A DNA stretch of 38,809 bases from DATFKA01 sp042095835. GTDB taxonomy: Bacteria > Bacteroidota > Bacteroidia > Chitinophagales > Saprospiraceae. The position numbers and the translations under genes were made by a program. The notes under the pieces were generated by a model. That model was not told the origin of the DNA. It worked only from the letters and a program-made list of their open reading frames with translations, and did no database searches. Within the stretch, counting starts at the first letter, position 1. Every line of letters begins with the position of its first letter. Positions 23,499 to 32,879 of the stretch are shown piece by piece. Where the stretch lies: contig JBELML010000048.1 of assembly GCA_042095835.1 (NCBI GenBank), positions 1-38,809 of the forward strand. Reading direction: 5' to 3'.

Positions 23499-24860
23499 AT
23501 GAAGCGTTTAAAATATATATACATCCTTTTATTAGGCCTTACTTTTTTTGCTTGCGAAGACTTTATTGACCTGGAACCTGAAACCAGCCTTTCAAGTGCA
23601 GTAGCCTTTGATAATGTACAAGGTATAGAAGCTGGTATCAATGGAGCATACAGTGTGATGCATAGTGATTGGGTAGAACGCCAGTATGTTTTTGCAGAAT
23701 GCCTGGCAAGCAATGTATTCGAGGTCAATCAAATCAACAATTCAAATTATCAGGCAGCTTTAAGGCATCAAAACTGGACTGATCTCTTCAATATTTCCAA
23801 CTATCTCTGGGCTATGAGTTATCGGGTAATTGATTTATCCAATCAAATAATTGTGGCAATCGATGCTATAGAATCTATCAATGATCAGGTTGAAGCAGAT
23901 AAGAAAAGGTTGTTGGGAGAAGCTCAGTTTTTGAGAGGGATGAATTATTTTGTCCTGAACCGTTTTTGGGCTCAACCGCAAAATGGCTTAAGCGTACCAC
24001 TTCAATTGACGCCCTACCAACCAGACGATTTGCCAGCAAGAGCTCCGATTGAGGAAGTTAAAAATCAAGTACTTGCAGATCTGGAAGCAGCGGAGCAAAA
24101 TATGGAAGGGGTAACTAGTAATGACCAAAGGGCTACTATTTATGCGGTAAAAGCACTATTAGCTCGAGTAAATTTTGAATATGAAAATTATGAAGCGGCA
24201 AGATCCTATGCAGATGAGGTGATCAACAATGGTCGTATCGAAGGAAGGAGACTAGAACTTTTGAGTGAGGATCTATCTATTCCTTATTCTGATGCTATAA
24301 GCTCAGAAAATATATTCACTTTCATGGGATCTCCTATAGATAGAGCCAATCGTCGTCTCTTCGAAATATTTAGCCTCGAAAGTGATGCGGTAGAGCTGTC
24401 CATGTCCCAACAATTCTGGGGAGTCATTTCTAGAAATAGAGGGGATCTTAGATTAGAGCAATTGCATGAAGACTTTAGAGTAGCCTGGGCTTGCTATAAA
24501 TATGACGATAGAGATATGAATTTGCCCTATATACGCCTTCCTGAAATGTACCTGATCCGAGGAGAAACCAATGCTCTATTGGGCAATGAAAGTGAAGCCC
24601 TGGAAGATCTAAACACCCTTTTGGCGAGAGCAGGGGTAGAAGCCACAACTTATAGCGATAGGGAAGATTTACTGAATCAAATTTACAGAGAACGCAGCCT
24701 GGAACTTTCTATGGAAGGAGATAATCTTTTCAACCTTAAGCGACTACAGCAACCTGTTGGAGGCTTACCTTACGAAGAAGCTATTTATAAATTGGTCTTC
24801 TTCATACCGGAGAAAGAAGTACAACTTAATTCTAATTTGGTCCAAAATGATACTTGGTAG
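23499..24860 (+). CDS. RagB/SusD-family surface lipoprotein (glycan locus)
   Basis: This 453-residue SusD-like protein is the lid partner of the SusC at 20367. The signal MKRLKYIYILLLGLTFFAC has lipobox FFAC (Cys19). EDFIDLEPETSLSSAVAFDN is the usual N-terminal stretch after lipidation, and GEAQFLRGMNYFVLNRFWAQ matches the conserved TPR region. The C-terminal YRERSLELSMEGDNLFNLKR is the family's end motif. It ends in QNDTW. The next gene starts 14 bp inside its 3' end in another frame, so the FG-GAP gene is probably coupled to it. Confidence 0.93.
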   Translation: MKRLKYIYILLLGLTFFACEDFIDLEPETSLSSAVAFDNVQGIEAGINGAYSVMHSDWVERQYVFAECLASNVFEVNQINNSNYQAALRHQNWTDLFNISNYLWAMSYRVIDLSNQIIVAIDAIESINDQVEADKKRLLGEAQFLRGMNYFVLNRFWAQPQNGLSVPLQLTPYQPDDLPARAPIEEVKNQVLADLEAAEQNMEGVTSNDQRATIYAVKALLARVNFEYENYEAARSYADEVINNGRIEGRRLELLSEDLSIPYSDAISSENIFTFMGSPIDRANRRLFEIFSLESDAVELSMSQQFWGVISRNRGDLRLEQLHEDFRVAWACYKYDDRDMNLPYIRLPEMYLIRGETNALLGNESEALEDLNTLLARAGVEATTYSDREDLLNQIYRERSLELSMEGDNLFNLKRLQQPVGGLPYEEAIYKLVFFIPEKEVQLNSNLVQNDTW

Positions 24861-26733
24861 AACATACATAATATTTTTTGTTATAGCGTACTTTTTTTCC
24901 AATACAGCGCATACACAAATTGAGTTTTCCGAAATCAGTCGGGAAGCCGGGATAGACTATCATTATCTCAGTATCAACGAAATTGGTGGCGGTGCAGCTT
25001 TTTTTGACATGGATAATGATGGAGATGAAGACCTTTGGATTTCTGGTGGTTTGCAACGAGACATGCTTTATGAAAATGACGGGACCGGAAACTTTACAGA
25101 AATAGGGATAGCAGCAGGATTAAAAGTTACAGATCGCTATATCACTACTGGTATTGTAACTGGAGATTTCAACAGAGATGGCTTTAAAGATGTCTTATTG
25201 ACTACCCATATTGGACATACCAATCTCCTGTTGCAAAATAATGGAAACAAGACCTTTAGAAATGTATCCAATAAGGCACGGCTACATATAGATGGTACCT
25301 ATAATTTATCTGCTACCTTGGCCGATGTCAATCAGGATGGTCTATTAGATATCTATTTTGCAGATTATATCAAAAAAAATAATCTGTATTATAATACCGA
25401 GAGGGATACCGTCACCGGCTTCGGCCATAGCTGTTATGAAAATCGCCTATATATCAATAAAGGAGATTGGACCTTTGAAGAACAAAGTGCTGAATTTGGA
25501 CTCACAGATATTGGATGTGCATTGGCCGCCCTTTTTACCGACTATGATAAGGATCAGGATCAAGATTTACTCATCGCCAATGACTTTGGTGCTTGGGTAG
25601 CACCCAATGCCCTTTTCCAAAATTGCTTCCCAAAAGATACTTTTTTAAATAAAAGTCAGCAAACAGGAATGGACCTGGAAATTTACGGTATGGGGATTAG
25701 CGCAGGGGATTTTGACAATGATATGGATCTCGATTATTATATCACCAATATTGGAGCCAATGCTTTGTTAGAAAACCAAGGAAATGGTCAATTTATAGAT
25801 AAAGCAATAGAATACGGTGTTGCGGATATATTTGGCTCTGATAGTCTTTTTACAGTAGGCTGGGGTACCGCCTTTTTTGATGCAGACAATGATACTGATT
25901 TAGATTTATACGTAGTGAATGGATTTGTACCAGCGGCTCCTTTTATAACCAATGGAAAGGCTATCCCAAATCGGATGTTTGAAAATGATGGGGGTGCTGG
26001 TTTTAATCAAATTCCCTTTGCCAAAACTACAGATAGTCCTCAAAGAGGTAGGGGCTTAGCCTACGCTGACATAGACCAGGATGGGGATCTGGATTTTATT
26101 GTAGTTAATGTCAATCGTCAAGCTACTCCTGATACGATTCAAAAGGTACAATTATTTAGAAATGACAGCCCTTTAGCCAATAATTGGCTTCAAATAAAAT
26201 TGAAGGGAAAAGTAAGCAATCCAGATGCTTATGGAGCCAAGGTGCTGTTAAAGGCAAATGATCGCTGGTATTTCCAGGAAGCTAATGGGGGCTTTGGATC
26301 TCATGCCTCTCAGCATAGCTGTATCGTTCATTTTGGTTTGGGAAAGGCCAATCAGGTAGATTCCCTAACGATAATTTGGCCTGGTGGAGCAATAGAAAAT
26401 TTCATCAATTTAACCGTTAATCAGAAGGTAGAGATAACAGAAAGCAATACAATTACCAATACTTTTTCCATCTTAGGTGGCAGAAATTTAAACGTACAAA
26501 TACATCCCAATCCTTTTAGCGAAGAAACGCTAATTTCCTATTCTCTCACCAAAGCAGGGCCAGTCAATATAGCAGTATTTAATCAATTGGGGCAAGCACT
26601 CTTTGAGCAGTCTTTCGAGCATCAAGGAAAGGGCACCCATCAATTCAAATGGAAAAATAAAGAAAAAGGGCTATTCTATTTTAGGATACAAAACAGAGAG
26701 TCCCAGGTTTCTAAATTACTTATAACTAATTAA
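24847..26733 (+). CDS. FG-GAP/VCBS and ASPIC/UnbV-domain secreted protein with type IX sorting tail
   Basis: The start at 24847 (MILGRTYIIFFVIAYFFSNT, signal peptide) is chosen over the in-frame ATG at 24757, which lies further inside SusD. The 628-residue protein has repeated Ca2+-binding blades: AFFDMDNDGDEDLWISGG, VTGDFNRDGFKDVLLTT, LADVNQDGLLDIYFADY, AAGDFDNDMDLDYYITN-like, and YADIDQDGDLDFIVVN. These are FG-GAP/VCBS repeats of a beta-propeller. After them comes an ASPIC/UnbV-type region (YGAKVLLKANDRWYFQEANG, GLGKANQVDSLTIIWPGG). The last ~80 residues, IHPNPFSEETLISYSL and onward, are a Por-type sorting domain for type IX secretion. It would be surface-bound and probably binds a polymer, but the ligand is unknown. 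Confidence 0.88.
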   Translation: MILGRTYIIFFVIAYFFSNTAHTQIEFSEISREAGIDYHYLSINEIGGGAAFFDMDNDGDEDLWISGGLQRDMLYENDGTGNFTEIGIAAGLKVTDRYITTGIVTGDFNRDGFKDVLLTTHIGHTNLLLQNNGNKTFRNVSNKARLHIDGTYNLSATLADVNQDGLLDIYFADYIKKNNLYYNTERDTVTGFGHSCYENRLYINKGDWTFEEQSAEFGLTDIGCALAALFTDYDKDQDQDLLIANDFGAWVAPNALFQNCFPKDTFLNKSQQTGMDLEIYGMGISAGDFDNDMDLDYYITNIGANALLENQGNGQFIDKAIEYGVADIFGSDSLFTVGWGTAFFDADNDTDLDLYVVNGFVPAAPFITNGKAIPNRMFENDGGAGFNQIPFAKTTDSPQRGRGLAYADIDQDGDLDFIVVNVNRQATPDTIQKVQLFRNDSPLANNWLQIKLKGKVSNPDAYGAKVLLKANDRWYFQEANGGFGSHASQHSCIVHFGLGKANQVDSLTIIWPGGAIENFINLTVNQKVEITESNTITNTFSILGGRNLNVQIHPNPFSEETLISYSLTKAGPVNIAVFNQLGQALFEQSFEHQGKGTHQFKWKNKEKGLFYFRIQNRESQVSKLLITN

Positions 26734-26747
26734 CTTAATGATTACGT

Positions 26748-29342
26748 ATGAAAAACTTATTACTTACATTTTGTTTGCTCTTCTTAGCGACCTTTAGTTT
26801 TGCGCAGGAGGAGGAATTAATTCCTGGCGCAGTAGTTGGATCTTGTATCGATCCTGACAACAACATGATCACTATTATTTTTGATTATAATAAAAACTGT
26901 CCAGAAGCAGATCCTACAGGCTTCCTCGCTGGTGCTGAAGAATTAGGCTTTCACTCTGGGATCAACAATTGGGCTACTGCTGTGGCTTTTGATAGTGATG
27001 ACGTAATGAATCTTCAATCCATTGGTAATGGAATCTACCAGGTGGAAATCAATACTATGGATTACTACGGTAGTGCCTTAGCTGACATTACAGAATTCAA
27101 CTTTGTTCTCCGTTCCACTAATACAAGTGATTCCTGGGAAGCAGGTTCTTGTAGAGATGATGTTGGCGGAGGTGGTTTTGGTGGAGATGAGCCTTGTAAT
27201 GATTTCAAATTGGTCACAGCTAATTTACCTACCTGCGCTGAATTGGCGCAAGAATCCAGTAAGTCTATTCTTGGTGCCACAACCATAGCCAATTCTTGTA
27301 TTGATACCACCACTAATAGTATCACTATAGATTTTGATTTAAGCAAAAACTGCCCAGAAGCCGATCCCAATGGGGATTTAGCAGGAACGAGCATTTTAGG
27401 CTTTCATTCTGGAGCCAACTCCTGGTCTTCTCAAGTAGACTGGGATGATCCCAATGCAGCACAAGCAGTAAATCAAGGCAATGATGTATACTCTTTGACG
27501 ATCAATCCTATGGATTATTATGGAGTGGCTTTATCTGATCTAGACAATATTATGTTTATTTTAAATAATGGTATTAGTGATCCAGGAGATCCCTGGACTA
27601 TATCTGGAAGAGATGAGCGAGATGGTGGTTTTGGTGGTACAGAACCTTGCTCGGATCTAAGTTTAATTGTTTCAGAATTAGGCTTCTGTGTAGCAGAACC
27701 TGTTTTAAATACCAGTGCCGCAATTTTAGAACCCACAGGTGATGATCTTACTTGTAAAGATCCTGCTACTGGAAAAATCCGCATAGGTTTCGACTTGAGT
27801 TTAAACTGCCCAGAAGCAGACACCCTTGGAGAGCTCATTGGTGCAAGTGCTTTAGGCTTCCACTCCGGTGCCAATGAATGGGCTATTCAAGTACCCTGGA
27901 ATGATACTAGTGCTATGCAAGCCGTCAACAACGGAAGCGACATATTTACAGTTACAGTGGATGTAATGGATTATTATGGTATTTCCTATGACTCACTTAG
28001 CAATATCAGATTCCTTTTGAACAATGGCCCTACCGCACCAGATGCTGCCTGGGATGCCACGGGAAGAGATGATAGAGATGCTGAATCTTTTGGAAGCATC
28101 AACCCTTGTTCAGACCTGACCTTTGACATAGCGGAAGTACCTACTTGTGACCTTTTTGTACCAGAGCCAGGAGATAAGGAAACGAGTGATGCCTTGTTGA
28201 GTGATATGGGGAGCTCTTGTATAGACAACAACTTCAACTTGGTCAAAGTAGCCTTTGACTTAAGCCAAAACTGTCCAGAGGCAGATACCGCCAATTTATT
28301 ATTGGGTACTCCTGCCCTTGGTTTCCATTCAGGTGCGAATAATTGGGAAGCTCAAGTAGCCTGGAATGCAGATGGTGCTAAAAATGCAGTAAATGATGGT
28401 AATAATGTCTTCTCCGTAGTAATCAATCCTGCGGAATACTATGGCTTACCTATGGATGAAATTGACAATATTGAATTCCTTCTTAATAACGGTGTAGCTG
28501 ATCCAGATAACCCTTGGATACTTACCGGTAAGGATATAGGAGCTGGTGGTTTTGGTGGCGAAGATCCTTGTAAAAATCTACTTATTGTCTTCTCTGAGTT
28601 ACCTTCTTGTGACCTTAGTGAAACGGCCACTTCTCATGCCTTATTAAATGGAGCTGCTGCTTCTTGTGTAGATTCACAAAATGGTCTTATTCAAATTGAT
28701 TTTGACTTGAGCTTAAATTGTCCAGAAGCAGATACCACTAATGCTATTGCTGGTCTTGCAGAATTAGGTTTCCATTCTGGTATCAATGAATGGCAGGATC
28801 AAGTAGCCTGGGATGCTGAAAATGCAAAAAGAGCGGTCAATGATGGCAATGATAAATTCTCTGTGACAATTAACCCTATGGAATACTATGGTAAACCCTT
28901 AGCAGAAATTAGCACAATCAACTTCCTCTTCAATGTAGGACCTACAGATCCTGATAATACCTGGAATATTACAGGTAAGGATTCCAGAGACGGTTCTGGC
29001 TTTGGCGGTGCAGAACCTTGTTCCAACTTCTTGTTCCAGTTGGATGAAGCACCTGCTTGTGACTTGTCTACTAATACAGAAAACATAGTCGTAAAAGAAA
29101 GCTTTAAGGTTTATCCTAATCCATTCACAAATGAGGTTAGTATTGAATTTGCCAATCCAAAGAGCGAAAACTTTACTTTGCAAATCAATGATATTGCAGG
29201 TAAGGTGGTACGTACAATTAGAAATATCAATACTTCTAAAATCACCATCAGTAGAGGTAATTTATCCGCTGGTATCTACTTTGCTCAATTAGTAGATGCA
29301 CAAGGAAATTATGCGACGACTAAATTGGTAATACAAGACTAA
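26748..29342 (+). CDS. Secreted protein with five ~152-residue repeats and type IX sorting tail
   Basis: This 864-residue protein starts with signal MKNLLLTFCLLFLATFSFAQ. It contains five tandem domains, whose CxD motifs lie near bases 26844, 27297, 27753, 28215 and 28668. Each has the order SC.D, FD...NCPEAD, LGFHSG.N.W, AVN.G-type strand, YYG, then W..TG.D....GFGG.EPC and a last C. There are thus usually four cysteines per domain, which could form two disulfides. The final ~80 residues (VYPNPFTNEVSIEF onward) are a Por-type sorting tail. I did not recognise a Pfam family. Position between SusD and a GH43 enzyme suggests a surface glycan-binding protein, as SusE/F proteins are. The first repeat is the most divergent. 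Confidence 0.85.
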   Translation: MKNLLLTFCLLFLATFSFAQEEELIPGAVVGSCIDPDNNMITIIFDYNKNCPEADPTGFLAGAEELGFHSGINNWATAVAFDSDDVMNLQSIGNGIYQVEINTMDYYGSALADITEFNFVLRSTNTSDSWEAGSCRDDVGGGGFGGDEPCNDFKLVTANLPTCAELAQESSKSILGATTIANSCIDTTTNSITIDFDLSKNCPEADPNGDLAGTSILGFHSGANSWSSQVDWDDPNAAQAVNQGNDVYSLTINPMDYYGVALSDLDNIMFILNNGISDPGDPWTISGRDERDGGFGGTEPCSDLSLIVSELGFCVAEPVLNTSAAILEPTGDDLTCKDPATGKIRIGFDLSLNCPEADTLGELIGASALGFHSGANEWAIQVPWNDTSAMQAVNNGSDIFTVTVDVMDYYGISYDSLSNIRFLLNNGPTAPDAAWDATGRDDRDAESFGSINPCSDLTFDIAEVPTCDLFVPEPGDKETSDALLSDMGSSCIDNNFNLVKVAFDLSQNCPEADTANLLLGTPALGFHSGANNWEAQVAWNADGAKNAVNDGNNVFSVVINPAEYYGLPMDEIDNIEFLLNNGVADPDNPWILTGKDIGAGGFGGEDPCKNLLIVFSELPSCDLSETATSHALLNGAAASCVDSQNGLIQIDFDLSLNCPEADTTNAIAGLAELGFHSGINEWQDQVAWDAENAKRAVNDGNDKFSVTINPMEYYGKPLAEISTINFLFNVGPTDPDNTWNITGKDSRDGSGFGGAEPCSNFLFQLDEAPACDLSTNTENIVVKESFKVYPNPFTNEVSIEFANPKSENFTLQINDIAGKVVRTIRNINTSKITISRGNLSAGIYFAQLVDAQGNYATTKLVIQD
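26841..29090 (+). repeat. Five in-frame coding repeats of about 455 bp
   Basis: The repeat period between successive NCPEAD motifs is about 450-465 bp. Repeats 2 to 5 are clearly more alike than repeat 1, at protein level; at DNA level wording differs by many synonymous changes, so the duplications are not recent. Domains are joined by short acidic or Ser/Thr-rich linkers. Confidence 0.85.
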
Positions 29343-29360
29343 TTGAGTAGGAAGTAGTTT

Positions 29361-29412
29361 GAAATTCAAGTATCAAGCGCAAGTTCTACTTTGCATATGA
29401 TACTTGAATTTC
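29361..29412. terminator. 15-bp inverted repeat between the repeat protein and GH43 genes
   Basis: GAAATTCAAGTATCA (29361-29375) is exactly complementary to 29398-29412, with a 22-nt loop. It is 18 bp past the stop at 29342. There is no T tail, so it may be a processing or partial termination signal. The rest of the 243-bp gap up to 29585 shows no named feature. A related but imperfect hairpin follows the last gene of this locus. Confidence 0.5.
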
Positions 29413-29585
29413 TCCTCAAAGAGGTATTCAAATAAAGATTTTAAGGCATTTTCCCTTAGTAACAACAGAAACGAACTACAGCAAAGAGCGCTGTGTACTC
29501 GACCTATATTATCCTCAAGGCCGTTGGTTCAGCAGTATCTTCTTGGGTGTCTCGGGTGGTTTTAAAAGATAAAATAATGCTCACA

Positions 29586-31262
29586 ATGAATAGAATTTTA
29601 GTCCTATTTTTATTTACACCTATTTTTCTATCTGGACAATCCAGCTTTTTTACCAATCCCATAATACCAGGAGGTTATCCTGATCCTTCAATTTGCAGAG
29701 TGGGAGATGACTTTTATATCGTCAATTCCTCCTTTGAATATTTCCCGGGCCTACCTATCCATCATAGCAGAGATCTTGTAAACTGGGAATTAATTTCCTA
29801 TGGCTTACATAGACCTAAGCAATGTACAGGCGAAAACAATTTAGTAGATGTACAACAAAGGGGCGGAATACACGCTCCAACCATACGACATCATAATGGT
29901 ATTTTTTATATCATTACTACAAATGTATACTCCCCTATAGATAAAGATAAACCTACAGAGTTTGTCAATTTTATTATCACTGCTGAAAATATAGAAGGCC
30001 CCTGGTCGGAGCCACACCGCCTGGAAGGAGCACCAGGTATTGACCCCGATATCTTTTTTGATGACGATGGTAAGGTTTGGTATTTGGGTACTCATGCACC
30101 TGAAAATCCACGCTTTAATGGAGAAGGAGAAATCTGGCTTCAAGAAATAGATTTAGAAAATTGGAAACTAACTGGAGAAAGACATTATTTATGGAGAGGG
30201 GCTTGTATGGGTACCTGGGCAGAAGGGCCTCATCTTTATAAAAAAGATGGCCGTTATTATTTACTCATTGCTGAAGGAGGCACCAGCTTCAACCATGCTG
30301 TGATGATTGCGTTGAGTGATTCTATTACTGGGCCCTATCAAGCCAATCCCAGAAATCCAATACTCACCACTCGTCATCTTTCCTATGACAATTGGGTCAA
30401 TAGCACAGGTCATGCAGATATGGTAGAATTGAAGGATGGTCGATGGTATATGGTCAATTTAGGCATTCGGGGAGATGAGCTAAGACGTTCTAATATGGGA
30501 AGAGAAACACACCTTGTGCCCATAGAATGGGAACGAGAACCTCAAGAATGGAAAAACCCCAAATACCTTTGGCCAGTAGCCAATCCAGACGGAGGAAGCG
30601 TTAAGCGCTACACAGCACTCCCCTTCTCTGACAAAGGCCAATATCGAAACGATGGTTTTTATGATAATTTTGATCATCCTCAATTGGATTTAGAGTGGAA
30701 TTTTAGGCGAGTCCCCCTCAACAAGCTCTATTCCCTCTCTGAAAACCCAGGTGTCTTAAGGTTATATTTAAAACCTGAAAAAATAGCGCTACGTGGCCGA
30801 TGCAGCCTAATGGGGATCCGCCAAAAAGAAAGTGACTTCGAATATACGGCGAGTATGAAATTTCAGCCACTACAAGATCAGGAAGAAGCTGGCATTAGTA
30901 TCTTCCAGCAAGATGATAATTATATCATGTTTACAGCCACCAAAGAAGGAGATAATATCGCTTTAAAATTATTAATCCAGGAACGCAAGAAGGAAGCGGA
31001 AATATTTCAACAAGCAATTATCACGGATTATGAGGGCCAAATACAATTTCAGGTAATCGCAAAAGATAATGATTATCACTTTTTCTACTCCACTGATCAA
31101 GGCAAAACCTATGCCCTCTTTGCTAAAACTAGTGCTCATTTGGTACTCAGTCATGGTTATACAGGCGCTTATCTAGGCCTTTATGCAACTAGTAATGGCC
31201 AAGCTACTAGCAACTTCGCTGATTTTGATTGGATACATTATAAAGGACATGAACGTAAATAA
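29586..31262 (+). CDS. Glycoside hydrolase family 43 (beta-xylosidase / arabinofuranosidase type)
   Basis: The start at 29586 gives signal peptide MNRILVLFLFTPIFLSGQ; an ATG at 29577 is equally usable. GH43 enzymes cut terminal beta-xylosyl or alpha-arabinofuranosyl groups with inversion. Catalytic residues of the five-bladed propeller are visible: base Asp33 in GGYPDPS, pKa-tuning Asp153 in PGIDPDIFFDDDG, and acid Glu213 in TWAEGPHLYKKDG. After the propeller (to about residue 350) comes a beta-sandwich of about 200 residues (FYDNFDHPQLDLEWNFRRVP, GYTGAYLGLYA...FADFDWI), the C-terminal domain usual in beta-xylosidase-like GH43 members. Total 558 residues. It lies 12 bp before the serine hydrolase, in the same operon. 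Choice between xylose and arabinose cannot be made here. Confidence 0.93.
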   Translation: MNRILVLFLFTPIFLSGQSSFFTNPIIPGGYPDPSICRVGDDFYIVNSSFEYFPGLPIHHSRDLVNWELISYGLHRPKQCTGENNLVDVQQRGGIHAPTIRHHNGIFYIITTNVYSPIDKDKPTEFVNFIITAENIEGPWSEPHRLEGAPGIDPDIFFDDDGKVWYLGTHAPENPRFNGEGEIWLQEIDLENWKLTGERHYLWRGACMGTWAEGPHLYKKDGRYYLLIAEGGTSFNHAVMIALSDSITGPYQANPRNPILTTRHLSYDNWVNSTGHADMVELKDGRWYMVNLGIRGDELRRSNMGRETHLVPIEWEREPQEWKNPKYLWPVANPDGGSVKRYTALPFSDKGQYRNDGFYDNFDHPQLDLEWNFRRVPLNKLYSLSENPGVLRLYLKPEKIALRGRCSLMGIRQKESDFEYTASMKFQPLQDQEEAGISIFQQDDNYIMFTATKEGDNIALKLLIQERKKEAEIFQQAIITDYEGQIQFQVIAKDNDYHFFYSTDQGKTYALFAKTSAHLVLSHGYTGAYLGLYATSNGQATSNFADFDWIHYKGHERK

Positions 31263-31274
31263 AATCAATTCAAC

Positions 31275-32564
31275 ATGAAAAAGCTATCAATAGTCATCAT
31301 AAGCCTAATCATTGTTTTACTATCTAACTGCCAAAGGCTTGAAACACAGGAATCAATATTTGAAAACACCTCAGAAATTGACTCCTTAGTCAACCATTAT
31401 GTAGACAATGGATCTTTTCCTTTTATTTATGTCCACCTGGAAAATAAGGAAGGAGAGGTGCTCTATCAGCATGCTGCAGTAAACGAAGAGCTACTTCCTG
31501 ACGCAGAGATAAATGGCAATACATGGATTAGAATTTGGTCGATGAGTAAAATTATTACTATTTCTTTGGTGCTGGATTTAGTGGAGGAAGGTATTCTAAA
31601 ATTGGATGATCCAGTGACGAAATATATTCCAGAATTCAAAGACTTGAAGGTCGCTGTTTCTTCCGAAGGAAAAAGCCTGAACGAATATGGCTGGGGAAAT
31701 AGGGATGGAGCATGTCCTATTGATTTAGTACCCCAGGAAAGGGAGATGACCATTTCTGATTTGATCAATCATAAAGCTGGCTTTTATTATGCTACCACAG
31801 GTTACCCCTGTATCGATTCTTTAATGTCTACTCAAAATTTAGCCACTGCTAAGAACACAGCAGAAGCAATAAATCGCCTCGCACAATTACCTCTTATTCA
31901 ACAACCAGGAACGGATCATTTTTATGGTACCAATACAACAGTCTTAGGTTTTGTGGCAGAAAGAGCAACTGAAAAAAGCCTAAAACAATTGGTTAAAGAT
32001 CGAATTACAACCCCACTTAACATTGATGGATTACAATATGGATTGGCTTCAGGTGCCAAAATTTTACCAAGATTTTCAGGGGTAGACTCTTTACTGAGGG
32101 AAGCCAATAAAGGAGAATTAGACATTTTTGGGCCCGATGTACCGGATTATGATCCCACACATAAATTATATTTGGGAGGAGAAGGTATGCTCGGTACCGC
32201 AGATGCTTATGCTGATTTTCTTCGTTATGTATTTTTAAATAAAGGAACTTCGGAGACGTATCGTTTTTTAGACGAAAGTACTGTAGATGAGATCACCAAG
32301 CCTCGTACCCAACTCGATAATCCCTGGGGCTCCAATGGATACAATTTATGGATTACAGGGGATACCATGCGTACCCTTGGTTTTGGAGAAGCAGGACTTT
32401 GGACGGGTGGAGGTTATGAATCGACTCAGTTTTGGGTTGATCCTAAAAGAGAATACGTAGCAGTAATTATGAGTCAAATGTTTGGTATTCCACCTCGTGG
32501 ACATGATAGAGATAATCAGATCAGAGGAGCGATATATCGACAGTTTTGGAAAGATGAAGAATAA
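31275..32564 (+). CDS. Beta-lactamase-fold serine hydrolase lipoprotein
   Basis: This 429-residue protein of the class C beta-lactamase / D-Ala-D-Ala carboxypeptidase-like family has lipobox LSNC in MKKLSIVIISLIIVLLSNCQ. The active-site SxxK is Ser89-Met-Ser-Lys92 in RIWSMSKIITISLVLDL. The second motif is Tyr217 in DHFYGTNTTVLGFVAER, and GLWTGGGYES near the end replaces the third KTG/HTG box. Members of this fold in glycan loci are often esterases and rarely true beta-lactamases, so an ester-removing role on the glycan (acetyl or similar) is plausible but unproven. It is the last gene of the locus. Confidence 0.88.
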   Translation: MKKLSIVIISLIIVLLSNCQRLETQESIFENTSEIDSLVNHYVDNGSFPFIYVHLENKEGEVLYQHAAVNEELLPDAEINGNTWIRIWSMSKIITISLVLDLVEEGILKLDDPVTKYIPEFKDLKVAVSSEGKSLNEYGWGNRDGACPIDLVPQEREMTISDLINHKAGFYYATTGYPCIDSLMSTQNLATAKNTAEAINRLAQLPLIQQPGTDHFYGTNTTVLGFVAERATEKSLKQLVKDRITTPLNIDGLQYGLASGAKILPRFSGVDSLLREANKGELDIFGPDVPDYDPTHKLYLGGEGMLGTADAYADFLRYVFLNKGTSETYRFLDESTVDEITKPRTQLDNPWGSNGYNLWITGDTMRTLGFGEAGLWTGGGYESTQFWVDPKREYVAVIMSQMFGIPPRGHDRDNQIRGAIYRQFWKDEE

Positions 32565-32589
32565 TTTTTCAACTCAAAAAAGTTCCAAA

Positions 32590-32635
32590 AGTCAAGTGCA
32601 AGCTAGAATTCTCCTCTTTGAATTTGCAATTGACT
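32590..32635. terminator. Imperfect hairpin after the glycan locus
   Basis: AGTCAAGTGCAA (32590-32601) pairs with TTGCAATTGACT (32624-32635) with one mismatch and a 22-nt loop. It lies 26 bp beyond the serine hydrolase stop. The T tail is missing. Its loop contains GAATTCTCCTC, similar to GAATTTCTCCTC next to the 29361 hairpin, so the two may be one family. Confidence 0.4.
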
Positions 32636-32685
32636 CTTGGATCTCGATACTTTACCCAATATTCATCTCTTAAGGAATAAATTAG

Positions 32686-32870
32686 TTGAGTGGCAGTAGC
32701 TTCAAAAGAATGAAATTTGAGACCGCACTCAACCCAGACAATCGCTGGTTTTTGATGGAATCGATTGTTCCGTGGGATGATTTGGTCAAGGTGTTTTGCA
32801 AGAGTTTAATTTCTAACGCAGTATTGAAGCAAGCCTGTCTCGGCTTTAGGTCGGGAAGATTCCGCCACAA
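32686..32870 (+). pseudogene. Remnant of an IS transposase N-terminus
   Basis: The frame SGSSFKRMKFETALNPDNRW followed by FLMESIVPWDDLVKVFCKSL is typical of the first ~45 residues of IS5/IS1182-type DDE transposases (LN..NRW....IPWD.L...Y.KSL). After KSLIS the similarity ends, and no DDE motifs or inverted repeats were found. It is a short, truncated remnant overlapping nothing but the tail of the - strand DinB gene region. The 120 bp before it hold only the hairpin at 32590. Confidence is limited because the match is from memory of family features. Confidence 0.45.
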
Positions 32871-32879
32871 ATCAATAAG

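Noticed and set aside
26841..29090. CRISPR or other non-coding tandem array
   Set aside because: The period is about 455 bp, is in frame, and is explained by protein domain repeats with many synonymous differences.
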